Source of the DNA: Petunia secreta | Taxonomy: Eukaryota > Streptophyta > Magnoliopsida > Solanales > Solanaceae | Direction of reading: 5' to 3' | Length of the DNA stretch: 64,000 nucleotides | Assembly (NCBI GenBank): GCA_029990175.1 | Contig: JARKIP010000065.1 | Span: forward strand, 26,452,501-26,516,500 | Part shown: in pieces, positions 1 through 12,235 of the stretch | Layout of the letters: each line of letters opens with the position of its first letter | Position numbering within the stretch: position 1 is the first letter of the stretch | Notes under the pieces: generated by a model | Told to the model about the DNA's origin: nothing | Database searches by the model: none | What the model saw: the letters and a program-made list of their open reading frames with translations, nothing else | Position numbers and translations under genes: made by a program

Positions 1-353
1 TTCATTTGTAAACAGTCTAGGTTTTTGATGAATAATTAAACATAGCAGTAGCTATTGAGTGTCTCCTATGGAGACGAACCCCGATGTGGGATTTTAAGAA
101 CTTTGTGTCAATCGGTATGAATCGTTTGAATAATCTTCTTCTTTGGTCATTCAATTTGCAAGAAGCATGTGACTTCTTGAGGATTGTTGCTTAGCATAGC
201 TGTTTCTCTTTGCCTTCTCCGTTGTTTGAACCGAGACTAGTTCCTCGGATTCATTCCAATGAAGCAAGAGATTTGTCTCGCTTTAACTTTACTTTTCCGC
301 TGTTTTTTATCTCCGGTTGCCGAGCTTCATCTTTACCGATTTAGCTTGCACCA
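1..353 (+). repeat. Partial 5' LTR of element A (R/U5 part)
   Basis: Matches positions 30703-31055 of the 3' LTR, including a distal block around 155-185 and the last bases gcttgcacca. U3 and the promoter lie upstream of the window. About 9% of aligned positions differ between the copies. Confidence 0.88.
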
Positions 354-356
354 TCG

Positions 357-368
357 TGGTATCAGAGC
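357..368 (+). other. Primer binding site of element A (initiator tRNA-Met)
   Basis: TGGTATCAGAGC lies three bases after the LTR end. This is the standard plant initiator tRNA-Met complement used to prime minus-strand synthesis. The same 12-mer follows the A2 LTR at 37904. Confidence 0.92.
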
Positions 369-1569
369 ATGGTTTGGCTTTGTTCTTACAACCCCAATCC
401 TGTTCATTTGTCTCGTGCCTTTGTGTCTTTCAGTTTCAGCTTCAATCCTGTTGTTGATTGTTGTTACTGTTGTGTTTGTTATTATAAAACAAAAAAAGTA
501 GAAAAGGAAAAATCAAAAAAAAAAAAAAAATTGGTTGATTAGTAGGTTGTTTAGATTAAACAACCACGGATTCTTATTCACTATCGTCTAAGGAATCAAA
601 CGAGCACTTGACGTACCTTGTTTGACGTCAAGGGTTTCTCGCTGATGTTCTTGCTGTTTTTGACGTGGTGGTAGTTCTTATTGAGCCCCAGGTGTGTTTT
701 GGTGTTTATCATTGAATACTAGTGGTTCTTATTTGATTTGGGTTGTGTTTTGAGCTTGAAATCTCAAATTTCTATCGATTTACAACCGTCCATACGCCAA
801 AAACTTGTTACATTGTAACACTGTACGGACGAAGCGAAGCTGTTCTTAGCTCGATTTGGAACTGAGATTTTCTCCGACGTTCAAAGTCACCGGAGTAAAG
901 AGTGACCCTAAGTCTGTTAAAACCTGGTCAGTGAACGAGGTTAGAAACGTTGTCCGTACGACGGAATCGTTGAGTCACCGTTCCATTGAAGAAGAAAGGG
1001 GTAAAGTGTTAAAATAAAAACCCCAGGTGAAAATTTTGTCGGCTAGAAAGGGAAAGTAGATAAGGTTAAACCTTATCCGTACCAAGGAGTGACCACTTTT
1101 GTCCGTACAAGAGTTGGTGTGTTCGAGGATTCTGAAAGAGGAATCGAAGGGTAGATTCTCCTAGGTTTCCACTTTTCTTGTGTTCGATATATCTCGTTAG
1201 TGGATCTTTGGAGTAATTCTTTCTACTCGAGGTCGCACTAATTTGTTTGAGCTTATAGGAACTCGTGCCTGGGGTGATTGAAGTCCAAATTTTGTAGAAA
1301 ATTTTTTGACTGCTCGAGCAGAGTAAATACCGTCCGTTCCATCGAGTCACATCAATTCACTCTTCCCGAAGGAGACAGTGTAACTTGTCAAAACTAAAGG
1401 AATTGAGAGAAGTTGATCAACCGAGGAAGCCATTGGCTACAAGTTCTTGAGTTACTAAAACCGAACCCATAAATTGAGTGGACCCGAGCGCCACCCAATA
1501 AAGGTGAGGAAGTCTGTGAGGTGATTTCTAACCTTAACATTTTCTTGGTCTTTGAATTGTGCAGGTACC
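369..1569 (+). other. Leader of element A with putative 61-nt intron
   Basis: Untranslated region between PBS and gag, aligning throughout with the A2 leader (37916-39114). Near its end, 1504-1564 begins GTGAGG and ends with a pyrimidine-rich tract and GCAG just before the former gag start, and A2 has the same arrangement. This could be a very short leader intron. Small ORFs in the leader have no recognisable similarity to known proteins. Confidence 0.55.
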
Positions 1570-3170
1570 ATAGCTGGGAATGGAGGCGAAGGAAAGGGCA
1601 TTGAGGTGCCCGAGGTGTCGTTAGCCGATCTCATGGCTGCGATACAAGGCATCAGTGCCGAGGTAAGAGGAGTGAGTGCTCGAGTAGCTAACCTCAAGCA
1701 AGGGAGTGTGTCTGTGGCCTTGCCTGGGTCCGGCGCTGGTACTAGCAACTCCACTTTGATGAAACTTGAGCAATTTGCTGAGCTCGTTCGACAACAATGG
1801 TTGAAGGACGAGGCTATTCGAAATGAATCTATGGCCAATTCTCAAGCTAATCAACACTTGGGAAATCCCCAAGCGGAGCAACAACACTTTGGCAATCCTC
1901 AATCTTGTCATCTAAACTTGGATATTCCTCGAGGTGAAAGAATACCACTTCCAAGGGCCGGAAGACAAGTCGTGGTCGTTGATGAAGGGGTCGACGAAGG
2001 AGAATTTCCCGAGGTCGAAGCTGAGTATCAGCTGCCGTTCGTTCAACGAAGGCAGGTTCAACGAGGTCGTGGAAATTTTCGAGGTCGAGGTTGAGCAGAA
2101 AATGTTGATCAATATTTTGAGCATGAGGCTGATGACTATTATGATGAGTATCTGAAGCCGATCCAAGGTGCTCGAGATTCAAATTTGAACAGTGTTAAGA
2201 TCATTATTCCACCTTTCAGAGGAACTAGTGATCTGGACCAATATCTTGATTGGACTATTCGACTGGAACAAATCTTCGAAACAAATGAGATGACTGAAGG
2301 GAGAAAAACTGCACATGTTATTGCTTCGTTCGAGGCATATGCATCGACATGGTGGGATGCTGACAAAAGGTTGAGACGAAGGAACACTTATCCCGAGGTC
2401 ACCACATGAACGCAGTTGAAAGAGCAATGGGTGCTATGTATGTGAATGCCAAATATCGGTAGGAACAACTTCGAAAGCTGTTCGAATTAAAACAAGGGTC
2501 TAAATTGGTTGAAGAATATTATGATAAGTTCAAAAGAATTCGATTGGCTCTTGATATGGAAGAAGATGACGAGCAAGCCATCATCCGATTCAAAAATAGC
2601 TTGGCTCGAGATGTGTCATCTCAATTGAGGCTGCATGTGTATCAAACTTTAGAAGATGTGTTTCATGCTGCCATCGAAGCTGAAAAATGGGAGAAGGACG
2701 ATAAAGAAAACCGGTATCAAGTAGTCACAGCTTCAACTCCTTTGAACCGAGGTAAAGAATGGAAGAGTCTGAATCCAGCAAGTGCTAACACTGTTCGAGA
2801 TCCAAAGAAACCCTTTGAGAGTGAAGTGACCGTTAACCAACCAAGAGAAGTGGGAGGTAAAGTTCAGCTCAATACTCCTAGTGCTTATAGCATTCAGTGT
2901 CATAAATGCAAGTGTTATGGTCACATGGCAAAAAAATGTCCAACTCGCAAGGTTATGCTTTTTCTTGAAGATGGAACTGTCCATGAACAAGTGAGTGACA
3001 CCGGGGAAGAAAATTTCGAGGAGAATGACCGAGCTGAAAATGATGATAGTCGTGAAGCTGGCGAAGCTGATTATCCGAAAATGTTTCTAGTGGTTTCAAG
3101 AAATTTGAGCTGCATGACTCTTGAAGAAGAGGACAACCAAAGAGAGAATCTTTTCCATGCAAGATGTCGA
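1570..3170 (+). pseudogene. Decayed gag of element A
   Basis: Retrotransposon capsid/nucleocapsid region. The start codon matching A2's ATG (39115) has become ATA at 1570. The N-terminal region (1570-2094) ends at a TGA. The retrotrans_gag core follows (2185-2409, with the tryptophan pair TWWD), then a stop and a 1-bp frameshift near 2425, then the C-terminal part from 2505. A CCHC zinc knuckle (CHKCKCYGHMAKKC) sits at about 2899-2940. In A2 the equivalent region is about as long. At least three stops and one frameshift make it non-coding today. Several stops fit C-to-T change when compared with A2. Confidence 0.85.
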
Positions 3171-3620
3171 GTAAGGAGAAAAGTTTGTTCAATGATTATT
3201 GATTCGGGTAGTTGTGCAAATGTGGTGAGCCAAACCTTGGTTTCACAATTGGGATTACCTACCTCAAAGCATCTTCACCCTTACAGATTGCAATGGTTGA
3301 ATGAGTGTGGAGAATTGAAGGTTGTCAAGCAAGTATGGATCAAGTTCAAAGATGGAGAATATCAAGGTGATATGATGTTCGATGTGATACCGGTGCAAGC
3401 TTGTCATTTGCTATTGGGTCGACCATGGTAGTATGATCAGTCGGTTGTTCATAACGGACGATCCAACACTTACACTGCTAAGCTCGAAGGGAAGAGTTTC
3501 ATACTCAAACCCTTGTCTCCGAAACAAGTCGGCGAGGACTATAAACAAATGAAAGAATTGAAAGAAGCGGCCAAAGCTAAGTTTCCGATGGGAACACAAA
3601 TTGTGGCTGACTACAAAAAC
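3171..3620 (+). pseudogene. Decayed aspartic protease of element A
   Basis: Retropepsin-like domain that would cleave the gag-pol polyprotein. The active-site motif IIDSGSCANVVS is at about 3196-3231 and the conserved LLLGRPW near 3411-3431, where a TAG replaces the CAG found in A2. The catalytic Asp is present. The frame is continuous with the gag C-terminus (2505 onward), so gag and pol are one frame here. Confidence 0.85.
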
Positions 3621-5180
3621 TCACCGCCCGAGGTAAGAAATATTTGTGCAATCATGCAACCGGGTGAGTATCTACGAGACAACGACAACGGTCAACTGAT
3701 GATTTGCCTCGTGCACAAGGGTATCTTTTTAAACTCTAATGATGTTTTTTCTAACGATAACCCTTTGCCTAGTGCTGTACAAAGTATTTTGTAGGACTTT
3801 GGAGACATGTTTCCCAAAGAAATGACAGGTGGATTGCCTCCATTGAGAGGAATCGAGCACTAAATTGACTTTGTACCGGGGTCTCAAATCCCCAACAACC
3901 CTGCATATCGGTGTAATCCTGGAGACATCAAAGAGCTCCAAAGGCAGGTGGATGAATTGCTGAACAAGGGCCATGTTCGAGAGAGACTAAGTCCTTGCAC
4001 CGTTCCTGTTATCCTTGTCCCGAAGAAAGATGGAACATGGCGAATGTGCGTTGATTGTCGAGCAGTCAACAAAATCACGGTAAAGTATCGTCATGCTAGA
4101 TGAGTTAAGTAGTTCTTCATGCTTTTTGAAGATAGACCACAGACCCCGTTACCACCAAATCCGAATGAAACCCGGAGATGAGTGGAAAACTGCATTCAAG
4201 ACCAAATTCGGTCTCTATGAATGGTTAGTGATGCCTTTTGTCCTCTCTAACGCACCGAGCACATTGATGCGACTAATGAACCATGTGCTCAAACCGTTCA
4301 TAAATAAGTTTGTTGTCGTTTACTTCGATGACATACTTGTTTATAGTAAATCTATGTATGAACATGTCGAACACCTAAGGCTACTGCTTGATAAACTTAG
4401 AGAAGAGAAGTTATATTCAAGAAATGTGCCTTTTGTGTCGAGCATATAATCTTTCTAGGATTCGTTGTAAGTGCTAATGGTGCTGAAGTCGATGAGTCAA
4501 AAGTCGAGGCTATAAAAGATTAGCTGACTCCAACCTTGGTTTCTCAAGTTTATAGCTTCCATGGCTTAGCTAGCTTTTACCGAAGGTTTGTTCATGACTT
4601 TAGCACCGTGGCAGCTCCTTTAACCGAGCTGGTAAAGAAAGACCATCCATTTATGTGGGGAGAGTCCCAAGAGAGGGCTTTCCAAGAGTTGAAACGGAGG
4701 CTTTGCTCTGCCCCGTTGTAGCGACTCCCTGACTTCGGCAAAACATTCGAGGTCAAATGTGATGCGTCTGGAGTTGGGATCAGAGGAGTGCTAATACAAG
4801 AATCGAAGCCGATCGCTTACTTCCGCAAAAAGCTTAAGGGTGCAACCTTGAATTACTCTACGTATGACAAGGAGTTGTATGCCCTCGTTCGAGCACTCGC
4901 CCATTGGAAGCATTATTTATGGCCGAGAGAGTTTGTGATTAAAAGTGATCATGAGTCTTTGAAACATCTCCGAGGCCAGGAGAAATTAAATCGAAGACAT
5001 GCCAAGTGGGTGGTATTTACTGAGAGCTTTCCTTATGTAATTCATTACAAAAAGGGAAAAGACAATGTTGTGGCCGATGCGTTATCGAGGAAATTTGCCT
5101 TAGCGACCACTCTCACCTCGAGGCTCATGGGATTCCAAAGCATCAAGTCGATGTACAAAGACGATCCCAAGCTGAAAAGC
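3621..5180 (+). pseudogene. Decayed reverse transcriptase and RNase H of element A
   Basis: RT begins with a linker (PPEVRNICAIMQPGE), then LVPKKDGTWRM near 4015-4047. A 23-bp deletion near 4091, relative to A2, shifts the frame. The catalytic YFDD box is intact (about 4321-4332). A 7-bp deletion near 4411 shifts the frame again. RNase H follows with the pattern DASG...YDKELYALV...SDHESLKHL up to about 4975. Stops at about 3793, 3862, 4522 and 4719 mostly correspond to CAG, CAA or TGG codons in A2. The RT box is better preserved here than in A2, although the reading frame is worse. Confidence 0.87.
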
Positions 5181-6074
5181 GTCTGTGACGCAATCTTAAG
5201 TGGCCGAAGGGTTGAGAAATATCAGTGGCACGATGGCTTCCTCTTCAAGAATGGGAGGGTTTGTGTGTACATTTCATCGTGGAGAGAGCTTTACATTCGA
5301 GAAGCTCACTCTGGAGGCTTGATGGGACACTTCGGTGTTCACAAAGCTCTTGGTATCCTGACCGAGCAGTTCCATTGGCCAAAAATGCGAAGACATTTGG
5401 AAAAGCTTTGCAATTGTTGTATAGATTGCAAAAAAGCTCAATCGAGGTCCAACACTCATGGATTGTATACTCCGCTACCTGTTCCTAATCGACCGTGGGT
5501 TGATATATCCATGGATTTTGTTATGGGGTTATCGAGGTCGGGGGGTGGATATGATAGCAACTTCGTCGTAGTCGACCGTTTTTCCAAAAAGACTCACTTT
5601 ATTCCTTGCAAGAAGTGTGATGATGCACAATATATAGCTACCTTGTCTAATTCTAATGTGTTGAAATTGCATGGTGTGCCACGTACTATTGTGAGTGATC
5701 GAGACTCAAAATTCTTGAGTCATTTTTGGAAATGCTTGTGGGGTGCCCTCAGCACCGAATTACTATTCTCGACGTCTCACTATCCTCAGACCAAGGGACA
5801 GACCGAGGTAGTTAACCGAACCATGGGAGCTCTGCTTCGAGCTATGATCAAAGGTAAGGTCGGAAACTGGGCTGATCGTTTGCCCGTGATGGAATTTGCA
5901 TACAATCAAACAGTGCATCGAATGATTGAAATGACTCCGTTCGAATGAGAGTATGGTTTAACCTTTAATTACACTAGATTTAACCCCATTGCCTCGAGAT
6001 TTTGTTATTGATTCTGAATATACTCGGTGAGCCACTGCTTTGATCGAGTTGCATGCAAAAGTGAAGAAGAACCT
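5181..6074 (+). pseudogene. 5' part of decayed integrase of element A
   Basis: Carries the HHCC zinc domain (HSGGLMGHFG...CNCCIDCKK, about 5305-5435) and the DDE core: Asp in WVDISMDFV (about 5497), Asp in IVSDRDSKF (about 5689) and Glu in GQTEVVNR (about 5800). A TGA at 5946 replaces a Cys codon of A2. The coding region breaks off at 6074, where element B is inserted; its C-terminus resumes at 29946. Confidence 0.88.
6070..6074. repeat. Left target-site duplication of element B (aacct)
   Basis: Five bases before the LTR start TGTTGACACC. The partner is aactt at 29946-29950 with one C/T difference. Removing B rejoins the integrase frame of A exactly as in A2, which confirms the junction. Confidence 0.85.
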
Positions 6075-7809
6075 TGTTGACACCCAATTTTGTCCCTCCT
6101 ACTTTAAAGCAATAGTTTTCAAACTTTACACACAATCGTGCATTTATTCTTGCCCCATCCTTTCTTTCAAATTATCTTTTCATAATAGCTTGACAATTAA
6201 AGCCATTTTCGAAAACATCATCGCAAACCATAGCTATTTTCATAAAATGTGCATTTCTAGTCGAGGTTCAGCAACTGCCTCTATCTTTTGAAAAAATTAT
6301 CCAGATTGTTTTAAATCCTGAAATTATATTTTTTATGCATTTTCCTAGCCATTCTAATATTTTAAAATCAATCACATAATTTTTCTATAATTTCATACCT
6401 ATTTCATAACCATTTTATATCTATTTTATACAAAATTGCACTAGTTATACATTATTTATACAAATATATACATATACGCACATATATGTACAAATATACA
6501 CGTTTGCACAGATCACTGCACATTTTATACTTCAGCGCCTATGTGGATCGATCTCAACCATCCATGTGTGCCATTCGACGGCTGAGATCAAACGCTCTAG
6601 TTTATTCCCCAAACGACCCCTAAACTTTCACCGACCCTCATTTTCTCCTCACCTCACCGATAATCACTCTCTCTTCTCTCTCTTTGGTGATATGTTACGC
6701 CACCACTGTCGATTAGATTTCCGGTCGATTTAGCCGGCCAAATTTGGAGAAAATGGTACCATCGTACTCCCCTTGTCACTCGCTACAAAACCCATATACT
6801 TTCGATAATATTTGGACGAGGACAATTCTTGACCCTCGTTGACTGAGTCACCACTGCCGGGAAACACCTCCGACGGGGTCCAGGGTATCTCAAACAATGC
6901 TGTCGCTTGAAAAAGGGTAAGAAACCCTTTATGCGAGGTCGATTCATAACGGGTCAATATGACCTGACCCCGATGTATGCAAATGGGTAATCCTAAAACA
7001 TTTTTTGTTTTTTTCTAATTGTTTTTTGGATTTATGTGATGATAAATGTGAAATTTTTTAGTCTTTTGGCATGTTAACATAATCGATTAATTAGTATAAA
7101 TTCACAAAATCATCAGTCTTGGTTGATTTCACTATTTTAACAATGATACCTGTTTGTATGCCTGGATTTGTCTGATGTCGTTTGAGTGTAGTATTGTTTA
7201 GTTGTCCTTGGTCAACTAATTACGGTGAGAAACTGCATGATTAATAGCCTCACTGTTATTTCGCTAGGACAAGTGAAACTTTGTTCTTGATTTGTTTGTG
7301 TGCACTGAAATTGGTACCTTCATGGCCTGTGTCCTTTATCACTACTGTTGAGATCTAATTTGACACCCTCGACAATGTATTCATCTCTAATAGTGTATTT
7401 TGACCTTTACTTTATTAAAGATGCATGATTACATGGCTTAAAAAATGGAAGGATTTGATTTAAGCATGATTTAGGGGATTTGGACTAAGCTTAATTGGAA
7501 TTGATAATTGGCAATGGGTTCTGGTAATTGGCAAAGTTCGCCAATTAAGGGCTGATTGAAATTTTGTTAGAAGGATCAAGTGATTTCTTTGAATCATGAT
7601 AGTATTTATGCCATTAGTTTGAACCTCGACTATGTTAAAGGGAAGGGAGGGAATCCCAAATCAATTTGGGATTGATTTGCCTCAAACTTGGGATTGACTG
7701 CTTTATGTTTGGAAAGGTTTTGAGGTTTGGCCCCCTGTTATTGCTGGAAGGCAATATTCCTTGCCTTATAGAGCTTTACCATTTGAATTGTAACTCTCAA
7801 CCTCTCACC

Positions 7810-7817
7810 TATATAAA
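7810..7817 (+). promoter_or_regulatory. TATA box of element B 5' LTR
   Basis: TATATAAA, preserved at 28081-28088 in the 3' LTR and at 57087-57094 in the LTR of element C. It probably sets the U3/R boundary about 30 bp downstream. Confidence 0.7.
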
Positions 7818-9415
7818 CATTGTCTTTCTCATTCACAAAACACAAACAGAGACAGAACAAAAAAGCTCTGCAGTACTTCTTCTCACACACTGAATACTCT
7901 ACTCACTTCTCTCTCACTGGAAATTGTGATTGCTCTCTTAGAAGTGTCATCTTTCTCTTCTGGATAATTTTTGGGAGAATAACTGAACACTGCTTGCATC
8001 TTTCAGCTCTGTTTCTTTTCCGATCTGCTTGCAAGGTAAAATGATACCTGCCTCTATGACATCTTAAATCTGCCCTGTTTTCTCCTCCTGTGTATTTGTC
8101 TGGCATATCTAGTTGGTGTGTGCTTTTGTTTGGGGACTCATTCTGTCCCAATACTAACCCTTGTTGTGCAGCTTAAGTGGATAGTCTTTTGGCTATACCA
8201 AAGTGCTATTTACAGGGCCATTGGTCTTATTTGATTAAAGCTTGGTAAAGGGCTCATCTAAGTGGAAAGGTTAAGGAAAGAAGGATGGAAATTGGTGTAA
8301 AAACAGGATACCCCTCTGATCTTTACCCTTTTCCTGTGCTTTTCCTTTTAGAAATTGTCCCCAATTTATATATTTGTTAGGTTTCCTATCTGTATTCCTT
8401 TAAAATAGGGTGCACAGCTGCAATGCTGTGCAAATACGCCATCCAGGGGCCATTTTCTTACCCATCTCCTCCCTATGTGTGGTTGCATCATGTTTTAATT
8501 TGCAAAACGATTTCGAATGTTTCCTGATAATGTTATCTATGTAAAATTGGTTGATTTCAATAGTGTATTTAACTCCTAGTTGACTCAAAATCAATACATG
8601 ACAGATTTTACACTTAAAAATGCATCGAAAGCATGTCTTTTTTTTGTGAGGGCCATATATGCTAACATTGCTAATACATGACTGTTTTCTGTAAAATTAG
8701 GTCTGCCCTCTTTTGCATAAGTAATCCAGGCCTAAAACTATTTTCAAAAAATAGCCTTTATGTGCGATAAATTGATTTTCATCACTTTAAAATTCCTATA
8801 CACTAATCTAATAGTATATAGGGGTGTATAAAGTCTTTGGGGTCAAATATACAATCTACTATACATATTTTCAAAGTTATATCGCTAATTATTCATGTAT
8901 CTGCATGCTTCTATCTATAATTATGTGCGGAAGACTTTGTTTGCATTTTTGTGCTTATGTGAAACCCGTTTTCAAAACAGCCCTTTCGTCTATGTACTTT
9001 CAAATTGACCCTTAAACAAAAAATAGCCATTAAGGTTAGGGCTCGACAAGTAATGACGAGTCATACCGACCCTAAATGACTAACATTTCGTTTTAAAAAC
9101 AATATCTATTTGGTTTTGGACTAAATCTAAAAATTATTTGTAAAACCGTCCATTGTGCGAAATTGTTTTCAAGTGTTAAAATTGCACAAGTAAGCTGAAA
9201 TTGAATACTCTTTGCATGTTTAATTATATTTGCGATTAGGCATTTGTATTAGAGGCCACAAAATGCGATTAGGCTTAAGTGTAGGTCGTATATGAGATTT
9301 ATTTGTGTATGTGTGGATTAAATTGTACAGATATATTATCTTGTTGAATTAGACACTAAAAATGACCTCCCAAGTTAGTATTGCATGATAATATTCACCA
9401 TTTATCCCAAAATAT

Positions 9416-9505
9416 AGACTCGGACAAGAACCACCTTTCGTGGGACTCGGGGAAGTGCCTAGACTCGAACGAGAACCACCTTTCGTGGGACTCGGGGAAG
9501 TGCCT
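9416..9505 (+). repeat. 45-bp tandem duplication in element B 5' LTR
   Basis: Two 45-bp units starting agactcg and containing ccacctttcgtgggactc. The 3' LTR has one copy (about 29684-29728), so the duplication arose after insertion or was lost from the other LTR. Confidence 0.85.
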
Positions 9506-9722
9506 AACACCTTCTCCCCTTAGTCATTTGGACTTCTTACCCATTTGAATCTTTGAAACTAGACTAATATGGCTATTAAACTCAATCTAAGATACTTAGG
9601 TGGCCTAATACACCTTAGAAAACTATATCAGGTGGCTACTCCAACACTCAAACTCAAACAAGTTACCCAGTCAAATCCGAAATCCGGCTCGCTTCAAGTT
9701 GAGTCTAAAATAGGGTGTGACA

Positions 9723-9742
9723 GAATGGCGACTCCGCTGGGG
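9723..9742 (+). other. Primer binding site of element B
   Basis: Starts directly after the LTR with gaATGGCGACTCCGCTGGGG. Element C has the near-identical gaatgacgactctgctggga at 59772. The priming tRNA was not assigned with certainty. Confidence 0.7.
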
Positions 9743-10380
9743 ATATTCAAAGTCCTAACCACAACGAGCCTCTAATTTTGGGATTTATTTGATCATTATC
9801 CTACTTTTTGTATTATTAAGATTTTACTAACTTGATTTTTTTTTCCTTTATTTATTTACTTACTTGTATGAACTTGAAATTGTAATGTAATTTGGCATAT
9901 TTTACTCATACTCCCCCGCTCCTGGGAACGACACTTTGCATACACACTGACGATTATATGGATCCTACGGTCGCTTCACCACAAAACACCCTTTAGGAGG
10001 GACATTTTAAAATATAGTTGGTCCGTGGTACAACCAACAATTTCAAATGATTCTACTCCTTGGTTGTCTGCCTTGGGGAACCGTGTCTAGAATTACACCA
10101 CTCTTTGAATGTAATGAGCATGTATCATGCCGTAGGAAGGGCTCCCTGTAAGCCAGCTAGTCTTCAACTTGTCCAAATTACTTAACGGGTTTCTAACCCC
10201 GAAAGGACGTTTGGACATGCTTATATGCATTTGAGAGAAAAAGAAAGAAAAAAAAGAGTGAAAAGAAAGTGAGTCGAGAATAAAAATGCATTTTGATTTG
10301 CCAAATTATTCTCAAGGGAGGGCATTTTAATCCTTTATTTTTCTTTATAGGTCACAATGAGTCAAAAATTTCACTTTTTG
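9743..10380 (+). other. Leader of element B
   Basis: Non-coding leader with the conserved block ctcctgggaacgacac (about 9918), shared in form with element C (60500 region), and a block aaccccgaaaggacgtttggacatg (about 10194). A pyrimidine tract ending in TATAG at 10341-10350 precedes the first ORF and looks like a splice acceptor. Confidence 0.6.
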
Positions 10381-11893
10381 GGATGACAATGGGCGCACCT
10401 CCTCTGTTAACTAGTTGGTGGAACAATTTTTCATTAAGTGCACAAACCGAAGTACGTCAACACTTGGGTCATTTCGTTTCACTATTAGAAATGGAGCCGT
10501 GTAGGGAAATGATTGAAGCATCGGTGTCGTTTTGAGATGAAGAATTGAATGTGTTTAGATTTGGGGATGCTGAATTAACGCCCTTGTTAGAAGAAGTAAG
10601 AGGGTTCGTGTCACACTTGGGGTAAGACAAATATCGTTGGCAAGAGGGCCGCAAGTTGGCACCAAGTGTCCCCACAGTTGAAGAGTTTTGTAAAAAGTTA
10701 GGGATGGTGGCAAGCGTGAATGTGGAATTTTTACAACAAAAGAAAATACCTTTTTCCTATTTCTACAACCGGTTTGGGTATTTGAGTGCATTCGACAACC
10801 GTAAGAAAGAGTTCAAATTCTATAATGATTGGAGGGGAGCTAGCCACTCGCATTTGCTATTTGTTTCTTAGGGGTGATGGTATTCCCTGAAAGCTCGAAT
10901 CACGACATATGTTCGAGGCTTGTCATGGTGGCTGATGCAGTATTCAATGGAGTTGATGGTTACCGCTATACCATAGTTCCTATGATAGTAGCAGACATCT
11001 ATCAGACTTTAGGTTGTTGCAAGAGAGGAGCAAAATATTTCCAAGGGTGCAATCTTCTACTACAAACATAGTTCAAAGAGCATTTGAGGAAAATGAGGGG
11101 TGCACAAGAGTTGTCTAAGCCAACTGGTTCCAACTACTTGGTTGGAGAATGATACGGGGTTCCAAAATTTAGGGAGCCAAGCAGCACAGAGAAGTGGGTA
11201 AAGTTGTTTGAGAACGCAACGGAGGACTCGATTCAGTGGATGTTCACTTGGTTTCTTTCATCGGACTTCATCATTAGCTCCGAGAAGGCACCCTTTGTGA
11301 TACTCATGGGATTAAGAGGTCTTCAACCTTATCAACCATCGAGAAGTGATAAGGTAAGCAGGAAGGAAGAAAATCATACCATTGATGTCAGACACAAAAG
11401 ATTATCAGTTCGACTACACCGGAGGCGTTGTTCCAAGGGTCAAGAGCATTATAAAATCTTGGGTAGGCAGATAAGTCATGGGAGAAGCATCACTAGCGTC
11501 AGATAGATACAACGTGGGATGCGAACCAAATTACAAAAACTGCTTACGCTCTAGTATAAAGGGAAATGTAGAAGTGGGGCCAAATCGAGGGAATCACATA
11601 AGAGATCGAGAGGCGGAAGCTTAAATTCGATACCGAGAATTCATGTTGAAAGCTGTCAAAATGGATAAGGAGAACAAAGAAGAGATCGAAGTATGGAAGA
11701 AACGTACATTAGTGCTAGAGGAAAGGATAGAGGCATTGGAGACAAAACCTGAACAATGGAATTCGGAGTGTGCAGAGATAGACATTTTACACTTAGTAGC
11801 GGCTAAGGGATACTTAACCAAAGCTATGGAAGAAGTTAAGGAGATTACACGAGAAGCAAAGAGAGCCATGCTGGAGAAGAAGTGTGCTGCCTA
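10381..11893 (+). pseudogene. ORF1 copy a of element B (DUF7745-like), decayed
   Basis: Extra ORF upstream of gag. It reads MTMGAPPLLTSWWNNF at the start, then a stop (10533), FRFGDAELTPLLEEVRGF, a stop (about 10624) and EEFCKKLGMV...YLSAFDNRKKEF; after a frameshift near 10870 come YTIVPMIVADIYQTL and YFQGCNLLLQT. This order matches the plant DUF7745-type proteins common as retroelement ORFs; their function is unknown. The 3' part (11643-11893) encodes a charged, heptad-like helix (KEEIEVWKKRTLVLEERIEAL), probably a coiled coil. It is a paralogue of the next ORF (12236-13791). At least four stops and one or more frameshifts are present. Confidence 0.75.
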
Positions 11894-12235
11894 GTCAAAG
11901 TGTCATTTTCAATTTTTCTTTTGTATTTTACTTTTTCGAAAGTTATCATGTACTGATTTTCAAATGGGGAATTTATGAGAATAATTGGCAACAAAATGTG
12001 TATTTATTTTCTTTGCATAATGAAAAACTTAGGAAGGCTATACGTCCTTGGTGCGTAATAGTCCATTAGTAAGCCTACGTCTAAATATCGAAAGGGTTTT
12101 TAACCCGAAAATGACAAACAGCATCTTTGCATAGATTCGAAGAAATGTTTGCACAAAATATTGATCGTCTATTTAAACATGATCAAAACTATAAGTATAT
12201 TTTGGTCTTTACCTTTTCTTGTTTGTTTTCAGACT
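11894..12235 (+). other. Spacer between the two ORF1 copies of element B
   Basis: Non-coding. It repeats leader-type motifs (cgaaagggtttttaacccgaaaa, about 12090) and ends in a long pyrimidine tract with TTTTCAG at 12226-12232, four bases before the next ORF's ATG. It reads as a leader or intron that was duplicated together with the ORF. Confidence 0.6.

Larger units (their letters stand above)
6075..9722 (+). repeat. 5' LTR of element B (3.65 kb)
   Basis: Aligns end to end with 26367-29945. Starts TGTTGACACC, ends GGTGTGACA. It contains no gene; the short ORFs inside are not conserved between the two LTRs. It is about 69 bp longer than the 3' copy, of which 45 bp is a local tandem duplication at 9416-9505. 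Confidence 0.93.

Noticed and set aside
1066..2427. Minus-strand ORFs opposite A leader and gag
   Set aside because: Shadows of gag on the other strand; the plus-strand motifs explain the open frames.
7666..8151. Short ORFs in the B LTR, similar ORF at 27937
   Set aside because: Both LTRs share the DNA, but the ORFs differ in length and carry no domain; they overlap the promoter and R region.
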